Below are positions 1-8,869 of a stretch of DNA of 19,879 nucleotides, piece by piece. How positions within the stretch are numbered: position 1 is the stretch's first letter; the number at the start of each line of letters is the position of its first letter. Under the pieces are notes generated by a model. It was not told where the DNA came from, searched no databases, and saw only the letters and a list, made by a program, of their open reading frames with translations. The translations under genes were made by a program, and so were the position numbers. The stretch is taken from positions 1-19,879 of the forward strand of contig DATDGR010000024.1 of assembly GCA_036521995.1 (NCBI GenBank). Reading direction: 5' to 3'. The DNA is from Gp13-AA77 sp036521995. Its GTDB lineage: Bacteria; Acidobacteriota; Terriglobia; UBA7540.

Positions 1-60
1 ACGGGCTTAACCGCAGCAATCAGCGCCAGCCAAACGCTGTCGCCCGATCGCCGGGACCCC

Positions 61-2682
61 TCATTCATACCTCAACGCCACCATGGGATCCACCTTCGTG
101 GCCCTCCGCGCCGGGATGTAGCTCGCGAGCAGCGCCACAGCGGTCAGCACGAGTGAAACTACGGCGAAGGTTGCAGGATCGGTGGGCTTCACGGCGTACA
201 ATAGGCCGGCAAGAAGTCGGCTCAAGGCGAACGCGCCCGCCAGCCCAATGGCGACTCCAACGAACGCCAGGGCCAATCCCTGGCCGACAACCAGCTTCAG
301 CACTTCGCCGCGTTCTGCGCCCAAGGCCATGCGAATGCCGATTTCATGCGTGCGCTGCGTGACCGCGTAGGAGATGACGCCGTAAATCCCGATCGCGGCT
401 AACATGAGCGCCAAACCGGCGAAGAGGCCTAGCAAGACCATCGAGAAGCGTCGACTGGCCAGCGAGTGCGAGACGATCTGTTCCCCTGTTATGACTTGGG
501 TAACGGGCACCTCCCGATCAAGGTCGTGGACCACACGCCGCAGCGAAGGCGCAAGGCTCAAAGGATCAGAATCCGTTCGCACGACCATGCACATTCCTGA
601 GTCGGGGCCGTCCAGGTAAATGTCCAGTTGTGGCTGACTGGCCAGCCCAAAGTCCCGGACGTCGCCCACTACCCCGACGATCGAGAACCAGGAGGGCTGC
701 GGCCCCTCAGCACCCAAATTAATCCTCCGGCCGACCGGGTCTTCATTCGGAAAGATGCGGTGCGCCATCGTTGTATTGATGATGATCACTTGCTGCTTCT
801 CTTCGCCCCAACTTCGGAAGTTGCGGCCCTTCACGAGTGGAATGCCCATCGCGCGAAAGTAATCGAGGTTGATCAAGCGCAGTTCAGCCACGGGAAGTGT
901 CCCTTGAGTTGAAGGCGAGCTTCTCTCTAAGCCGAATCGCGTCTTATTAGCGGACTCAGGGCCGAGCGGGAAGTAGTTAATCAAGCCCACGGCCTCGACA
1001 CCTGGTAGCGCCCTCAGGCGATCGGATACGTGCTCGTAGAACTGATCCGGGCTGGGATACCTGGATGGGGATAGATCGATTCGCGCCGTGAGGACATTCC
1101 GTGGGCTAAAGCCCGGGTCAACTCCCAAAAGGCGCACGAAGCTCTTGATCAGCAGCCCCGCACCCACCACCAGGATCAACGCCAATGCCACCTGGACCAC
1201 CACGAAACAACTGCGCAAGCGATTGTGACGGTGACTCGGAGATGTCCGAGCACCCTCTTTAAGCGCACCGTTAAGATCGAGCCTCGAAGACTGAAAGGCC
1301 GGAACCAAGCCGAAGACGAGGCCCGTGAGAATGGAAATCACCGCTGAGAATGCAAGCACGGGACCGCTGATGGCGGCGCCCTCCAGGTGAGGAACGATGG
1401 CGGGGCCGATCCTCACCAAGGCGTCGCGCCCCCAGAAGGCCAAAAGCAAGCCCAGGGTGCCGCCAAGACTCGATAGCAGAGCGCTTTCAGTCAGCAACTG
1501 TCGCATCAGTCTGCCGCGCCCTGCGCCGAGGACGGCGCGCAGGGCCATCTCTTTTCCTCGTGCCGAGGCGCGAGCGAGCAGCAGGTTGGCCACATTGGCG
1601 CAGGCGATCAGGAGCACCAAACCTGTAGCTCCGAGGAGGATCAGCAGAGCTTCCTGCGCACTTCCCAAAAGCTCCTTTCGAAGCGGGACCAGGGTTACTC
1701 CCCAACCTGCGTTCGTCTTCGGGTATTCCTCGTCGAGGCGCCCGGCAATGGTGCTCATTTGGGCCTGGGCTTCTGCCAGCGTGACTCCCGCTTTAAGCCG
1801 GGCCACAACTTCCAGCGGATGATAAACTCTGCTCGTCAACTCATCGGTACCCATCTGACCGAGGGGCATCCATAAATCAGCCCAGTCAGGAAACCGGATC
1901 CCAGGAGGCATCACGCCTACCACGGTGTAGCTCTTGTCATTGAGGGTGATCGCGCGTCCCACCATGCTCGGGTTTGAGCCAAACACTTGCTGCCAGAGTG
2001 CGTGGCTCAGGATAACGATAGGCTCGGCGCCGCGTTTATCCTCTGCCGGAACGAAGGTGCGTCCGAGGCTCGCCTTCACACCCAGCAGGCCGAACAGATT
2101 GGCGGAAACGAACGTACCTTGAGTGCGCTGCGGCTCGCCCTGGCCGGTCAGAGTGAATCCGGTGGCGATGCGATAAGCTCCGATCGCTTCGAAGGCGTGA
2201 TTCTGTTCCTGCCAGTCCCAAAAGTTGGGAACTGATGCCCAGACCTTTGGGAACTGGCGATAGGTCTCCCAGACCTTAGCGAGACGGGCGGGATCCTTGT
2301 ACGGGAGGGAACGCAGCAGGACAGCATGCACAACGCTGAAGATGGCAATGTTGGCGCCGAGGCCCAGGGCCAGCGTGAGAATCGCCATTGCCGCAAATCC
2401 CGGACTGCGCCTCAGTTGCCGGAGTGCATAGCGAACATCTTGGGCTAGCGTCTCGATCATGGGCAGCCCTCTCTGGTCGCGATAGCTTTCCTTCACCTGC
2501 TCGACTCCGCCGAAACTCCGCAGGGCCGCGTAGTGGGCCTCTGCGGCTGATATACCCCGGCGCACATTCTCGTCCACCAGCATCTCGAGGTGCGTGCGCA
2601 GCTCGCTTTCGAGATCCTGTTCGAGGCGCTCCCCACGAAACGGCGCGAACAGACGAGAAATCAAGGTGTGTAGACGAGTCAC
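61..2682 (-). CDS. ADOP-family orphan ABC transporter permease (third permease of the operon)
   Basis: Large inner-membrane permease of the MacB/FtsX type. In order: a cytoplasmic N-terminal ADOP segment (LRTHLEMLVDENVRRG, then YAALRSFGGVEQVKE and RDQRGLP, within about residues 28-75), TM1 around 95-120 (LTLALGLGANIAIFSVV), a MacB-like periplasmic domain to about 330, a first FtsX unit around 345-470 (IACANVANLLLARA), TM5 around 490-515, a second periplasmic domain, and a second FtsX unit ending IPARRATKVDPMVALRYE. I chose the GTG at 2682 because its VTRLHTLISRL aligns with the first residues of the upstream permease (MTWLRVLNSRL). An in-frame GTG at 2691 would put repeat sequence into the protein. 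No ATPase is encoded nearby, so the energising partner must be elsewhere. It follows the previous permease by 26 nt and is probably cotranscribed from padR. The substrate is unknown; efflux or lipoprotein/peptide export is inferred from MacB relatives. Confidence 0.93.
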   Translation of the reverse strand: MTRLHTLISRLFAPFRGERLEQDLESELRTHLEMLVDENVRRGISAAEAHYAALRSFGGVEQVKESYRDQRGLPMIETLAQDVRYALRQLRRSPGFAAMAILTLALGLGANIAIFSVVHAVLLRSLPYKDPARLAKVWETYRQFPKVWASVPNFWDWQEQNHAFEAIGAYRIATGFTLTGQGEPQRTQGTFVSANLFGLLGVKASLGRTFVPAEDKRGAEPIVILSHALWQQVFGSNPSMVGRAITLNDKSYTVVGVMPPGIRFPDWADLWMPLGQMGTDELTSRVYHPLEVVARLKAGVTLAEAQAQMSTIAGRLDEEYPKTNAGWGVTLVPLRKELLGSAQEALLILLGATGLVLLIACANVANLLLARASARGKEMALRAVLGAGRGRLMRQLLTESALLSSLGGTLGLLLAFWGRDALVRIGPAIVPHLEGAAISGPVLAFSAVISILTGLVFGLVPAFQSSRLDLNGALKEGARTSPSHRHNRLRSCFVVVQVALALILVVGAGLLIKSFVRLLGVDPGFSPRNVLTARIDLSPSRYPSPDQFYEHVSDRLRALPGVEAVGLINYFPLGPESANKTRFGLERSSPSTQGTLPVAELRLINLDYFRAMGIPLVKGRNFRSWGEEKQQVIIINTTMAHRIFPNEDPVGRRINLGAEGPQPSWFSIVGVVGDVRDFGLASQPQLDIYLDGPDSGMCMVVRTDSDPLSLAPSLRRVVHDLDREVPVTQVITGEQIVSHSLASRRFSMVLLGLFAGLALMLAAIGIYGVISYAVTQRTHEIGIRMALGAERGEVLKLVVGQGLALAFVGVAIGLAGAFALSRLLAGLLYAVKPTDPATFAVVSLVLTAVALLASYIPARRATKVDPMVALRYE

Positions 2683-2706
2683 TTCAATCACTCAATCACC
2701 CGATGA
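2683..2706. repeat. Octamer-periodic repeat at permease junction
   Basis: Three consecutive octamers (TTCAATCA, CTCAATCA, CCCGATGA) fill the gap between the stop codon of one permease gene and the start of the next. The 16-mer ACTCAATCACCCGATG at 2690-2705 recurs exactly at 5571-5586, in the preceding permease junction. Its role is unknown. It could be replication slippage product, a processing or translation-spacing element, or a trace of the duplication that made the permease array. Confidence 0.7.
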
Positions 2707-2708
2707 TG

Positions 2709-5519
2709 TCACTCATATCTCAGCGCCACCATCGGGTCCACACGAGACGCCCGCCGCGCCGGAAGGTACCCGGCCAGGACCGTCACGACCGCCATCACCG
2801 CGATTGCGACCAAAACGGTCAGCGGATCGGTGGGCTTGAGCCCGTAAAGCATCGTCGCAATCAGGCGGGAGGCCGCCCAGGCTGCCGGTACTCCGGTCAC
2901 GATCCCGAGACCAGCCAGAGTTATCGCCTCTCGGAGCACCATCCGAAGAATCTTCGCCCGTTGGGCGCCAAGCGCCATGCGAATGCCGATTTCGTTGGTT
3001 CGCCGCGCTACGGCGTAGGACATCATGCCGTAGAGGCCCACACAAGCGAGCACGAGCGCCAGGAGCGCGAAAAAGCTCGAAAGCCTGGCAAACAGCCGTT
3101 CCTGAAACGTGGCTTGGTCGATCTGCTCGCTTTGAGTTATCACGTCGCGCATGGGAACATTTCTGTCCAGGTTCTGAACCACCTGCCGAACCGCAGGAAT
3201 AAGATTCCGGGGATCGCCTGCCGTGCGAACTTCGAAGGTCATGAATTCCAGGATGTCGAGATGCTGAGCGTACGGGAAGTAGATGGTGGGCGGCGGCTCC
3301 TCGCGCAACTCGCCATATCGGGCATCACCTACCACGCCCACGATGGCAATTTCCGCGTTCTTCGCAGCGTCAAAACCGAACCGGCGTCCGATGGGACTGC
3401 CCCCTCCCAGGTAGCGGCGGGCAAAGATGCTGTTCACGACGGCAATTCTAGGCGCCCCTTCGATGTCGGCGGCCTCGATGATTCTTCCGAGGAGCAGAGG
3501 AATCCGAAACGTCTCAAAGAATCTCGGACCCACGTAGTGGGTGTAGACGTCGGAGGTCCCGCCCCTCTCGCCCGGCTTCGGGACATATCCCTGGATGAAG
3601 ACATCCGAACCGCCCCTGCCGTCGTTGATCAGCGCGTGGCGGGAAAGCGTGGCGGAGCGCACGCCGGGAATCGCCTCGATGCGGCGCTGCATTTCCTCGT
3701 ATAAGGTTGCCGTGCGCTGGCCGTTATAGCCCGCTCGCGAGGCGTCAACCGTGAACAAGAGCAGGCTGCTCCGATCGAAACCGATATCTTCCGTCTCCAG
3801 GTTGCGCAACGTGCGTACGAATAAGCCCGCGCCGACCAGCAACAACACGGCCATCGCGGCCTGCGCAACTACCAGCGCCTTCCCGAGTCCGATTCGCATT
3901 CTCCCGCCGCGCCGGCCGCTTCCGGTGATCCTGCCCGTACCTTCTTTAAGGGCCGGCGTCAAGTCCAGCCGGGTGCCGCGCAAGGCTGGAGCGAGTCCAA
4001 AGAGGATTCCGGTGGCCAGCGAAACGAGCACGGTAAAGCCGAGCACGCGCAGATCGGGTGAGACGGAGATCTGAATCGGATCGCCGCCACTGGACATGAA
4101 CTTGAGGAGTACACCGCTCGCCCAATAAGCGAGAATCACGCCGCCACCGCCGCCGGCCGCCGCCAGCAGCACACTTTCGGTGAGCAACTGGCGGACGAGT
4201 CTCCGCCGGCCCGCGCCCAGCGCCAGCCGTACCGCGATCTCTTTCTGGCGCCACTCCGCCCGCGCCAGCAGCAAATTGGCGACGTTCGCGCAAGCGATCA
4301 GGAGGACAAGTGCTACGAGAGACATCAACACCTTAAGCGGCTGCGAGAACTCGCGCCGCAGCGCGTCCAGGCCGCCACTCGCGGGTTCCAACTGGGTCGT
4401 CGGAGGCTGGAGCGACGTGTCCGGGCGCCGTTCCGCAGGCGGCAGGGGTTCGATTCCCGCAGCTTCCTGCCGCACGATGACGTCCAGGGAGGCACACGCC
4501 TGCTGCGCGGTAACGCCCGGCTTGAGCCGGCCCATCATCAGCACCCACCATTCCGTGCGCGCTGTGAACACCGATTCACCTTTAGGCAGCCAGACGCTCC
4601 AACCCGGGTCAACTTCCGAGTGGGTGCTGAGAGGTATCCAGGCGTCGGTGGGCCGCCCGGCCTGGAGCCCGAAATACTCAGGCGCGCTCACGCCAATGAG
4701 GGTAAAGGGAACGTTATTGACGGTGATCGCCTTGCCTACCACAGACGGGTCGCGTCCGAACCGGCTGGTCCAATACGCGTAGCTGATCACCGCCACCGGT
4801 GCCGCGCCCGTCTTGTCATCGGCGGGCACGAAGGTGCGGCCAAGAGCGGCGCCGACTCCCAGGGTGGAGAAATAGTTTCCCGAAACGTATTCACCCTTGG
4901 CCAAGCCGGAAAGCCCAGAGGCAATAACGTTTAGGCGTTGGTCAGCCTCCGCAAATCCCAGCACATCGGAGAAGGCATTGTTGCGCGCCCGGATGGCTCG
5001 ATAGATCGCGTAAGAGAAAGACGTGCCGATGTCGCGGCCCATTTTGTCCTGCCAGGAATGACCGTCGTACCCTCGAATCGCGTACGACTGGCCCTTGGAG
5101 ACCCAGTTCAACAGCACGAGCTGCTCCGGCTGGCGGACAGGAAGCATCGTTAGCATCACGGCATCGATCAGGCTGAAAATCGCGGTGTTGGCTCCGATCC
5201 CGAGCGCAAGAGAAAGGATGACCACGGCCGTAAAGCCGGGCGACTTGGCCAGCATCCGAAAGCCGTAGCGAACGTCTTGCATCAGCGTCTCGATCATGGG
5301 CAAACCTCGTTGCTCGCGATAGAGTTCCTTAACCTGCTCCAAACCGCCGAAGCTCCGCAAGGCCGCATATCGAGCCTCGTCGGGCGGCATGCCTCGGCGC
5401 ACGTTCTCCTCCACCAGCATCTCGAGGTGCGCGCGTAATTCTTCGTCCAGGGTTGCTTCGAGACGCTTCCGCCCCACCAGCGCGCGGCAGCGTGCAGCGG
5501 CGACTTTCAACCAGCTCAT
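2709..5519 (-). CDS. ADOP-family orphan ABC transporter permease (second permease of the operon)
   Basis: 936-aa MacB/FtsX-type permease, the longest of the three, mainly through a larger first periplasmic domain (about residues 125-390). The N-terminal ADOP signature (LRAHLEMLVEENVRRGMPPDEARYAALRSFGG trimmed into two blocks, about 28-59) is followed by RGLPMIET and TM1 around 96-120 (LSLALGIGANTAIFSLI). First FtsX unit around 395-530 with LIACANVANLLLARAEW and the coupling-helix-like KEIAVRLALGAGRRR; second FtsX unit around 810-930 with NEIGIRMALGAQRAK; C-terminus DPMVALRYE. The start is ATG 5519 (MSWLKVAAAR), which aligns with the MTWLRV start of the upstream permease; the ribosome-binding site is weak. 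It lies 87 nt after the preceding permease, in a gap filled by an ATC-periodic repeat, and 26 nt before the next. Substrate and ATPase partner are not visible here. Confidence 0.94.
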   Translation of the reverse strand: MSWLKVAAARCRALVGRKRLEATLDEELRAHLEMLVEENVRRGMPPDEARYAALRSFGGLEQVKELYREQRGLPMIETLMQDVRYGFRMLAKSPGFTAVVILSLALGIGANTAIFSLIDAVMLTMLPVRQPEQLVLLNWVSKGQSYAIRGYDGHSWQDKMGRDIGTSFSYAIYRAIRARNNAFSDVLGFAEADQRLNVIASGLSGLAKGEYVSGNYFSTLGVGAALGRTFVPADDKTGAAPVAVISYAYWTSRFGRDPSVVGKAITVNNVPFTLIGVSAPEYFGLQAGRPTDAWIPLSTHSEVDPGWSVWLPKGESVFTARTEWWVLMMGRLKPGVTAQQACASLDVIVRQEAAGIEPLPPAERRPDTSLQPPTTQLEPASGGLDALRREFSQPLKVLMSLVALVLLIACANVANLLLARAEWRQKEIAVRLALGAGRRRLVRQLLTESVLLAAAGGGGGVILAYWASGVLLKFMSSGGDPIQISVSPDLRVLGFTVLVSLATGILFGLAPALRGTRLDLTPALKEGTGRITGSGRRGGRMRIGLGKALVVAQAAMAVLLLVGAGLFVRTLRNLETEDIGFDRSSLLLFTVDASRAGYNGQRTATLYEEMQRRIEAIPGVRSATLSRHALINDGRGGSDVFIQGYVPKPGERGGTSDVYTHYVGPRFFETFRIPLLLGRIIEAADIEGAPRIAVVNSIFARRYLGGGSPIGRRFGFDAAKNAEIAIVGVVGDARYGELREEPPPTIYFPYAQHLDILEFMTFEVRTAGDPRNLIPAVRQVVQNLDRNVPMRDVITQSEQIDQATFQERLFARLSSFFALLALVLACVGLYGMMSYAVARRTNEIGIRMALGAQRAKILRMVLREAITLAGLGIVTGVPAAWAASRLIATMLYGLKPTDPLTVLVAIAVMAVVTVLAGYLPARRASRVDPMVALRYE

Positions 5520-5522
5520 TCC

Positions 5523-5586
5523 ATCACCAATCGCAGATCGTCAATCGCTCAATCAGCCAATCGTCCGATCACTCAATCACCCGATG
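5523..5586. repeat. Degenerate tandem repeat with an ATC core every 7-8 bp
   Basis: The trinucleotide ATC starts at 5523, 5530, 5537, 5544, 5552, 5560, 5568 and 5576, and ATG at 5584. The period is therefore 7, then 8 bp, with octamers such as AATCAGCC, AATCGTCC and AATCACCC. The pattern fades through 5593 and 5601 towards the stop codon of the upstream permease. Related sequence occurs at 2683-2706 (exact 16-mer shared) and at 8289-8301 (CAATCGTCCG shared with 5558-5567). It occupies most of the 87-nt gap between two permease genes. I know of no assigned function. Confidence 0.75.
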
Positions 5587-5606
5587 GCTCTGATCGCCCG
5601 ATACCC

Positions 5607-8270
5607 TCACTCATGTCTGAGCGCAGTCATCGGATCCACCGTGGTGGCCCTGCGCGCGGGAAGGTACGCCGCAAGCAATGCGGTGCCCGTGAGCAGCAGG
5701 GGCAACACAATCAGGGTCACCGGATCTCTTGGGCGAACGCCATACAGAAGGCTTGAAATCAGCTGTGTCAGGCCCAGCGCCACGATGATTCCGGCTCCGA
5801 CGCCGGCCAGGGCAAGACGCAGCGCTTCTCCGAGCACCAGCCGCAAAATCTCGCGCCGGGTCGCTCCGAGCGCCATGCGGATGCCAAACTCGTGCGTGCG
5901 GCAGGAAACCGAATAAGAGATTACGCCGAATATTCCCGCCGCGGCGAGGGTGAGGGCGATAGCGCCGAACAGGCCGAGCAACCAGGTGCGAAGGCGGGTC
6001 GGGGTAAGCGACGCATCGACGGCCTCCGACATCCACTGGATGTCGGTCACCGGCAAGTCCCGATCCACCTCGTGCACCTTTTGCCGGATCGCATGAGCTG
6101 CAGCGTCAGCGCTCGATGAGGTCTTGACCACCAGACCGACGCCCCATAACGGAGCCTGGGCAAACGGCACGTACATCATCGGCCCCGGAGCCTGATTGAG
6201 CGCAGCATCCCGCACGTCTCCCACGACTCCGACGATCTCCCGTCTGACGTCGCCATCGGGTGGGAACCCGAAGATGAGCTGCTGCCCCAGGGGATCACGA
6301 TGCGGAAAGTAAATCCGGGCGAGCTCTTCACTGATGATTGCAACCTGCGGCGTGGACACCTCATCTTGCTGGCTGAAATAGCGCCCGCGCATGAGGGGAA
6401 TGCCCACCACGTGGAAGTAGTTCGGACTCACCGAAACGTAGTCGGCAGTGCTGATCCTGCCGGCGGGCAAGGCGGGAGCGTTTGCAATCCGGAAGGGCAG
6501 ATTAGCGCAGCCGTCAGCCAGCGGCATCGGAAGAGCAATGGCCGTATCGCGCAGGTCCGGTTCGGCCTGGACCCGTGCCAGCACTTCATTTGAAAACGCT
6601 ATCCACTGTTGTGGTGTCGAGTACTGAAATCGTGGCAGCGGCACTTCAGCCTTCAGAATCTTCCGCGTATCGAAACCGGGGTTGACGGACAGCAGCGCGG
6701 CGAAGCTGCGGATGAGCAAGCCCGCTCCCACCAGGAGCACCATCGCGAGTGCGACTTCCGCCGTGACCAGCAAGTTGCGCGCCCGCCGCCGGCCCTTTCC
6801 TTCGCCCGGTCGCCCGGCGCTCTCCTGAAGCGTTGTCTGAAGCCGGGGATCGGCGGCGAACAGGGCCGGCGCCACTCCGAAAAGGAGGCTGGCCCCGAGG
6901 GAAAGAAAAAGGGCAAACACCAGCACTGATCCGTCCACTCGAATGGATTCCGCGTGAGGAAGGCCCGCCGGCAGCAGTCCGCTCAGCCCTTGAACGCCCC
7001 AGAAAGCCAGAGCGATGCCCACGGCAGCACCGAGCAGACCGAGCACAGCGCTCTCGGTCAGCAACTGGCGCAGGATTCGGGTCCGTCCTGCCCCCAGGGC
7101 CGCTCTTACGGCAAACTCTTTGGCGCGGGAAGTTGCGCGTGCCAGAAGAAGATTAGCCACATTGGCGCACGCGATCAAGAGCACCAGCCCGACCGCGGCC
7201 AGTAACACGAGGAGCGCGGCCGGCGTGGCGTTGTAGGTCATCGCGTTTCGTAGAGATGCGGTACGAATCTTCCACCCGTCGTCCCCCGGCCGATACTGCT
7301 GGGCCAGCCGGGGGCCGAGTGCATCCATTTCCGCCTGGCCCTGCGCCGCGGACACTCCCGGCTTCAGCCGCGCGATAGCGGTGAACCAATGCCCGCCCGG
7401 GCGCTTGGTGACCGGACCGAACGCAGGGTCTTGAACCACCGGGATCCAAAGCTGCCCCCCACGGCCGTCGAGCACGAATCGAAAATTGGGTGGCATCACT
7501 CCAACCACTGTGAAAGACCGCTTGTCCAGGTCGATGGTCCTCCCGATCAGGTCCGGGTCCGCGCCGAAACGGCTGCGCCACAATCCGTCGCTGAGCACCG
7601 CCACCGGGGCCGCGCCCTGCTCGTTGTCCTCAGGCAGAAATGTGCGGCCCATCAGAGGCGGCACGCCCAGAACCAAGAAAAAGTCCGCCGTCACGTCGCC
7701 TACCTTCACCACCATGGGTTCGCCCCCGCCAGTCAGCGTGAGCTCGTGCCCTTGAAGCGCAGCCATTCCGCTGAAGACGTGATTCTGCCTCCGCCATTCC
7801 AGGAACTCAGGGTAGGAGCAGCCGCTCCCCCCGATGCCCGCCCGGTCGTTGGCCTCGAACACTCTGACCAATTGGCCGGGACTGGCAAAGGGCAACGGCT
7901 TCAACAGCACGGCGTATACCACGCTGAATATGGCCGTATTGGCGCCGATGCCCAGGGCCAGGGTAAGAATTGCCACCGCCGCGAATACCGGATTCCGGCG
8001 CAGCTGGCTGAGACCGGAACGAATGTCCTGAGCCAATGTCTCCATGACGGGTAACCCCCTCTGATCGCGATAGTCTTCCTTCACCTGATCCACGCCCCCA
8101 AAGCTTCGCCAGGCCGCGTAACGCGCCTCATCCGATGACACGCCTCGGCGCACGTTCTCCTCCGCCAGCATCTCGAGGTGGGTGCGCAGTTCCTCGTCGA
8201 GTCGGCGCTCGAGCGGGCGCTTGCGAAACAGTCCGTAAAGGCGTGAGTTCAGAACCCGAAGCCAGGTCAT
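5607..8270 (-). CDS. ADOP-family orphan ABC transporter permease (first permease of the operon)
   Basis: 887-aa permease with the same plan as its two neighbours: ADOP N-terminal segment (LDEELRTHLEMLAEENVRRG, then YAAWRSFGGVDQVKE), TM1 (LTLALGIGANTAIFSVV), MacB-like periplasmic domain, first FtsX unit (LIACANVANLLLARATS, KEFAVRAALGAGR), TM5 after GRRRARNLLVTAEVALAMV, second periplasmic domain, second FtsX unit (HEFGIRMALGATRRE), and C-terminus VDPMTALRHE. The start is ATG 8270, preceded on the coding strand by GGGAG with 8-nt spacing. An in-frame TTG at 8294 has no comparable support. It begins 31 nt after the padR stop codon, so it is almost certainly in the padR transcription unit. ADOP permeases are known to sit beside PadR genes in Acidobacteria; their substrates are largely unknown. 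Confidence 0.94.
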   Translation of the reverse strand: MTWLRVLNSRLYGLFRKRPLERRLDEELRTHLEMLAEENVRRGVSSDEARYAAWRSFGGVDQVKEDYRDQRGLPVMETLAQDIRSGLSQLRRNPVFAAVAILTLALGIGANTAIFSVVYAVLLKPLPFASPGQLVRVFEANDRAGIGGSGCSYPEFLEWRRQNHVFSGMAALQGHELTLTGGGEPMVVKVGDVTADFFLVLGVPPLMGRTFLPEDNEQGAAPVAVLSDGLWRSRFGADPDLIGRTIDLDKRSFTVVGVMPPNFRFVLDGRGGQLWIPVVQDPAFGPVTKRPGGHWFTAIARLKPGVSAAQGQAEMDALGPRLAQQYRPGDDGWKIRTASLRNAMTYNATPAALLVLLAAVGLVLLIACANVANLLLARATSRAKEFAVRAALGAGRTRILRQLLTESAVLGLLGAAVGIALAFWGVQGLSGLLPAGLPHAESIRVDGSVLVFALFLSLGASLLFGVAPALFAADPRLQTTLQESAGRPGEGKGRRRARNLLVTAEVALAMVLLVGAGLLIRSFAALLSVNPGFDTRKILKAEVPLPRFQYSTPQQWIAFSNEVLARVQAEPDLRDTAIALPMPLADGCANLPFRIANAPALPAGRISTADYVSVSPNYFHVVGIPLMRGRYFSQQDEVSTPQVAIISEELARIYFPHRDPLGQQLIFGFPPDGDVRREIVGVVGDVRDAALNQAPGPMMYVPFAQAPLWGVGLVVKTSSSADAAAHAIRQKVHEVDRDLPVTDIQWMSEAVDASLTPTRLRTWLLGLFGAIALTLAAAGIFGVISYSVSCRTHEFGIRMALGATRREILRLVLGEALRLALAGVGAGIIVALGLTQLISSLLYGVRPRDPVTLIVLPLLLTGTALLAAYLPARRATTVDPMTALRHE

Positions 8271-8301
8271 TCCAATTGCTCCCTCGCCACTCAATCGTCC
8301 G

Positions 8302-8643
8302 TCAGCCGGCCGCTTCGCCCTCGAGCATCCGAGCGATCATGCCTGCCATCCGCTCCCAGCTCTCAGCCTCCCGGGCGAGCTGTTTCTTACCGGCCCTGGT
8401 GAGCGTGTAATACCGCGCCCGCCGGTTGTTGTCCGATGTGCCCCACCTGGAGCTGATCCAACCCTTCTGTTCCAGGCGGAGCAGCGCCGGGTAAAGCGTG
8501 CCCTGATTGAGATGCAACAGGTTTTCGGAGACCTGCTCGATGCGCCGTGCGATGCCGTAACCGTGCAGAGGGCCGAGCGTGTCCAGGGTCTTGAGGACCA
8601 GCAGGTCAAGCGTCCCCCGCAAAATGTCTTCGCGTCCGGTCAT
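8302..8643 (-). CDS. PadR-family transcriptional regulator
   Basis: 113-aa winged-helix repressor. The PadR N-terminal domain runs from about residue 7 to 82: ILRGTLDLLVLKTL, LHGYGIARRIEQVS, then the recognition-helix block NQGTLYPALLRLEQKGW, and the wing RARYYTLTRAGKKQL. A short C-terminal helix (about 88-108) would serve dimerisation, as in the small subfamily-2 PadR proteins. I chose ATG 8643 because AGGAG lies 5 nt upstream; the in-frame GTG at 8649 directly abuts that AGGAG. It is the first gene of the operon with the three permeases and presumably represses it, by analogy with PadR-transporter pairs. The inducing ligand cannot be told from sequence. Confidence 0.95.
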   Translation of the reverse strand: MTGREDILRGTLDLLVLKTLDTLGPLHGYGIARRIEQVSENLLHLNQGTLYPALLRLEQKGWISSRWGTSDNNRRARYYTLTRAGKKQLAREAESWERMAGMIARMLEGEAAG

Positions 8644-8661
8644 GGGCACTCCTTTTGGCTT

Positions 8662-8704
8662 TCAACAGGAGCATAACGCGATCTTCTGTAGGAAGTCAAC
8701 AGGA
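8662..8704 (-). promoter_or_regulatory. padR-permease operon promoter with possible operator repeats
   Basis: On the minus strand TTGACT (8694-8699) and TTATGC (8671-8676) are separated by exactly 17 nt, a good sigma-70-type promoter about 28 nt upstream of the padR ATG. The nonamer TCCTGTTGA occurs twice in the same orientation, at 8696-8704 (overlapping the -35 box) and 8662-8670 (around the expected start point), 34 bp apart. A small CTTC-N5-GAAG dyad sits in the spacer. The placement fits autorepression by PadR, which is an inference. Confidence 0.6.
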
Positions 8705-8869
8705 ATTTGTCAGGTGGATTCCGGGTTGCGGGATGTGACCATGCGAGTCCGGGGCTTGCTGCCGGTCGGACGAATCGGTTTCCCATCAGGAACCCGGAGG
8801 AGTCATAATGGGAAAGGCAGGCTGACCGTGCGCTGCCAACGGAATCGATAGCTGCCTAATGGAGGGAAC

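Noticed and set aside
2388..3704. A 438-codon plus-strand open frame across two permease genes
   Set aside because: It is antisense to two clearly coding minus-strand permeases, has low-complexity Arg/Pro/His composition, and no recognisable domain; it is a by-product of high GC.
5523..5586. CRISPR-like array
   Set aside because: The period is only 7-8 bp, units are degenerate and there are no spacers or cas genes.
8747..8771. GTCCG...CGGAC hairpin as a terminator or attenuator
   Set aside because: Only five pairs with a 15-nt loop, no U-tract, and located between two divergent promoters.
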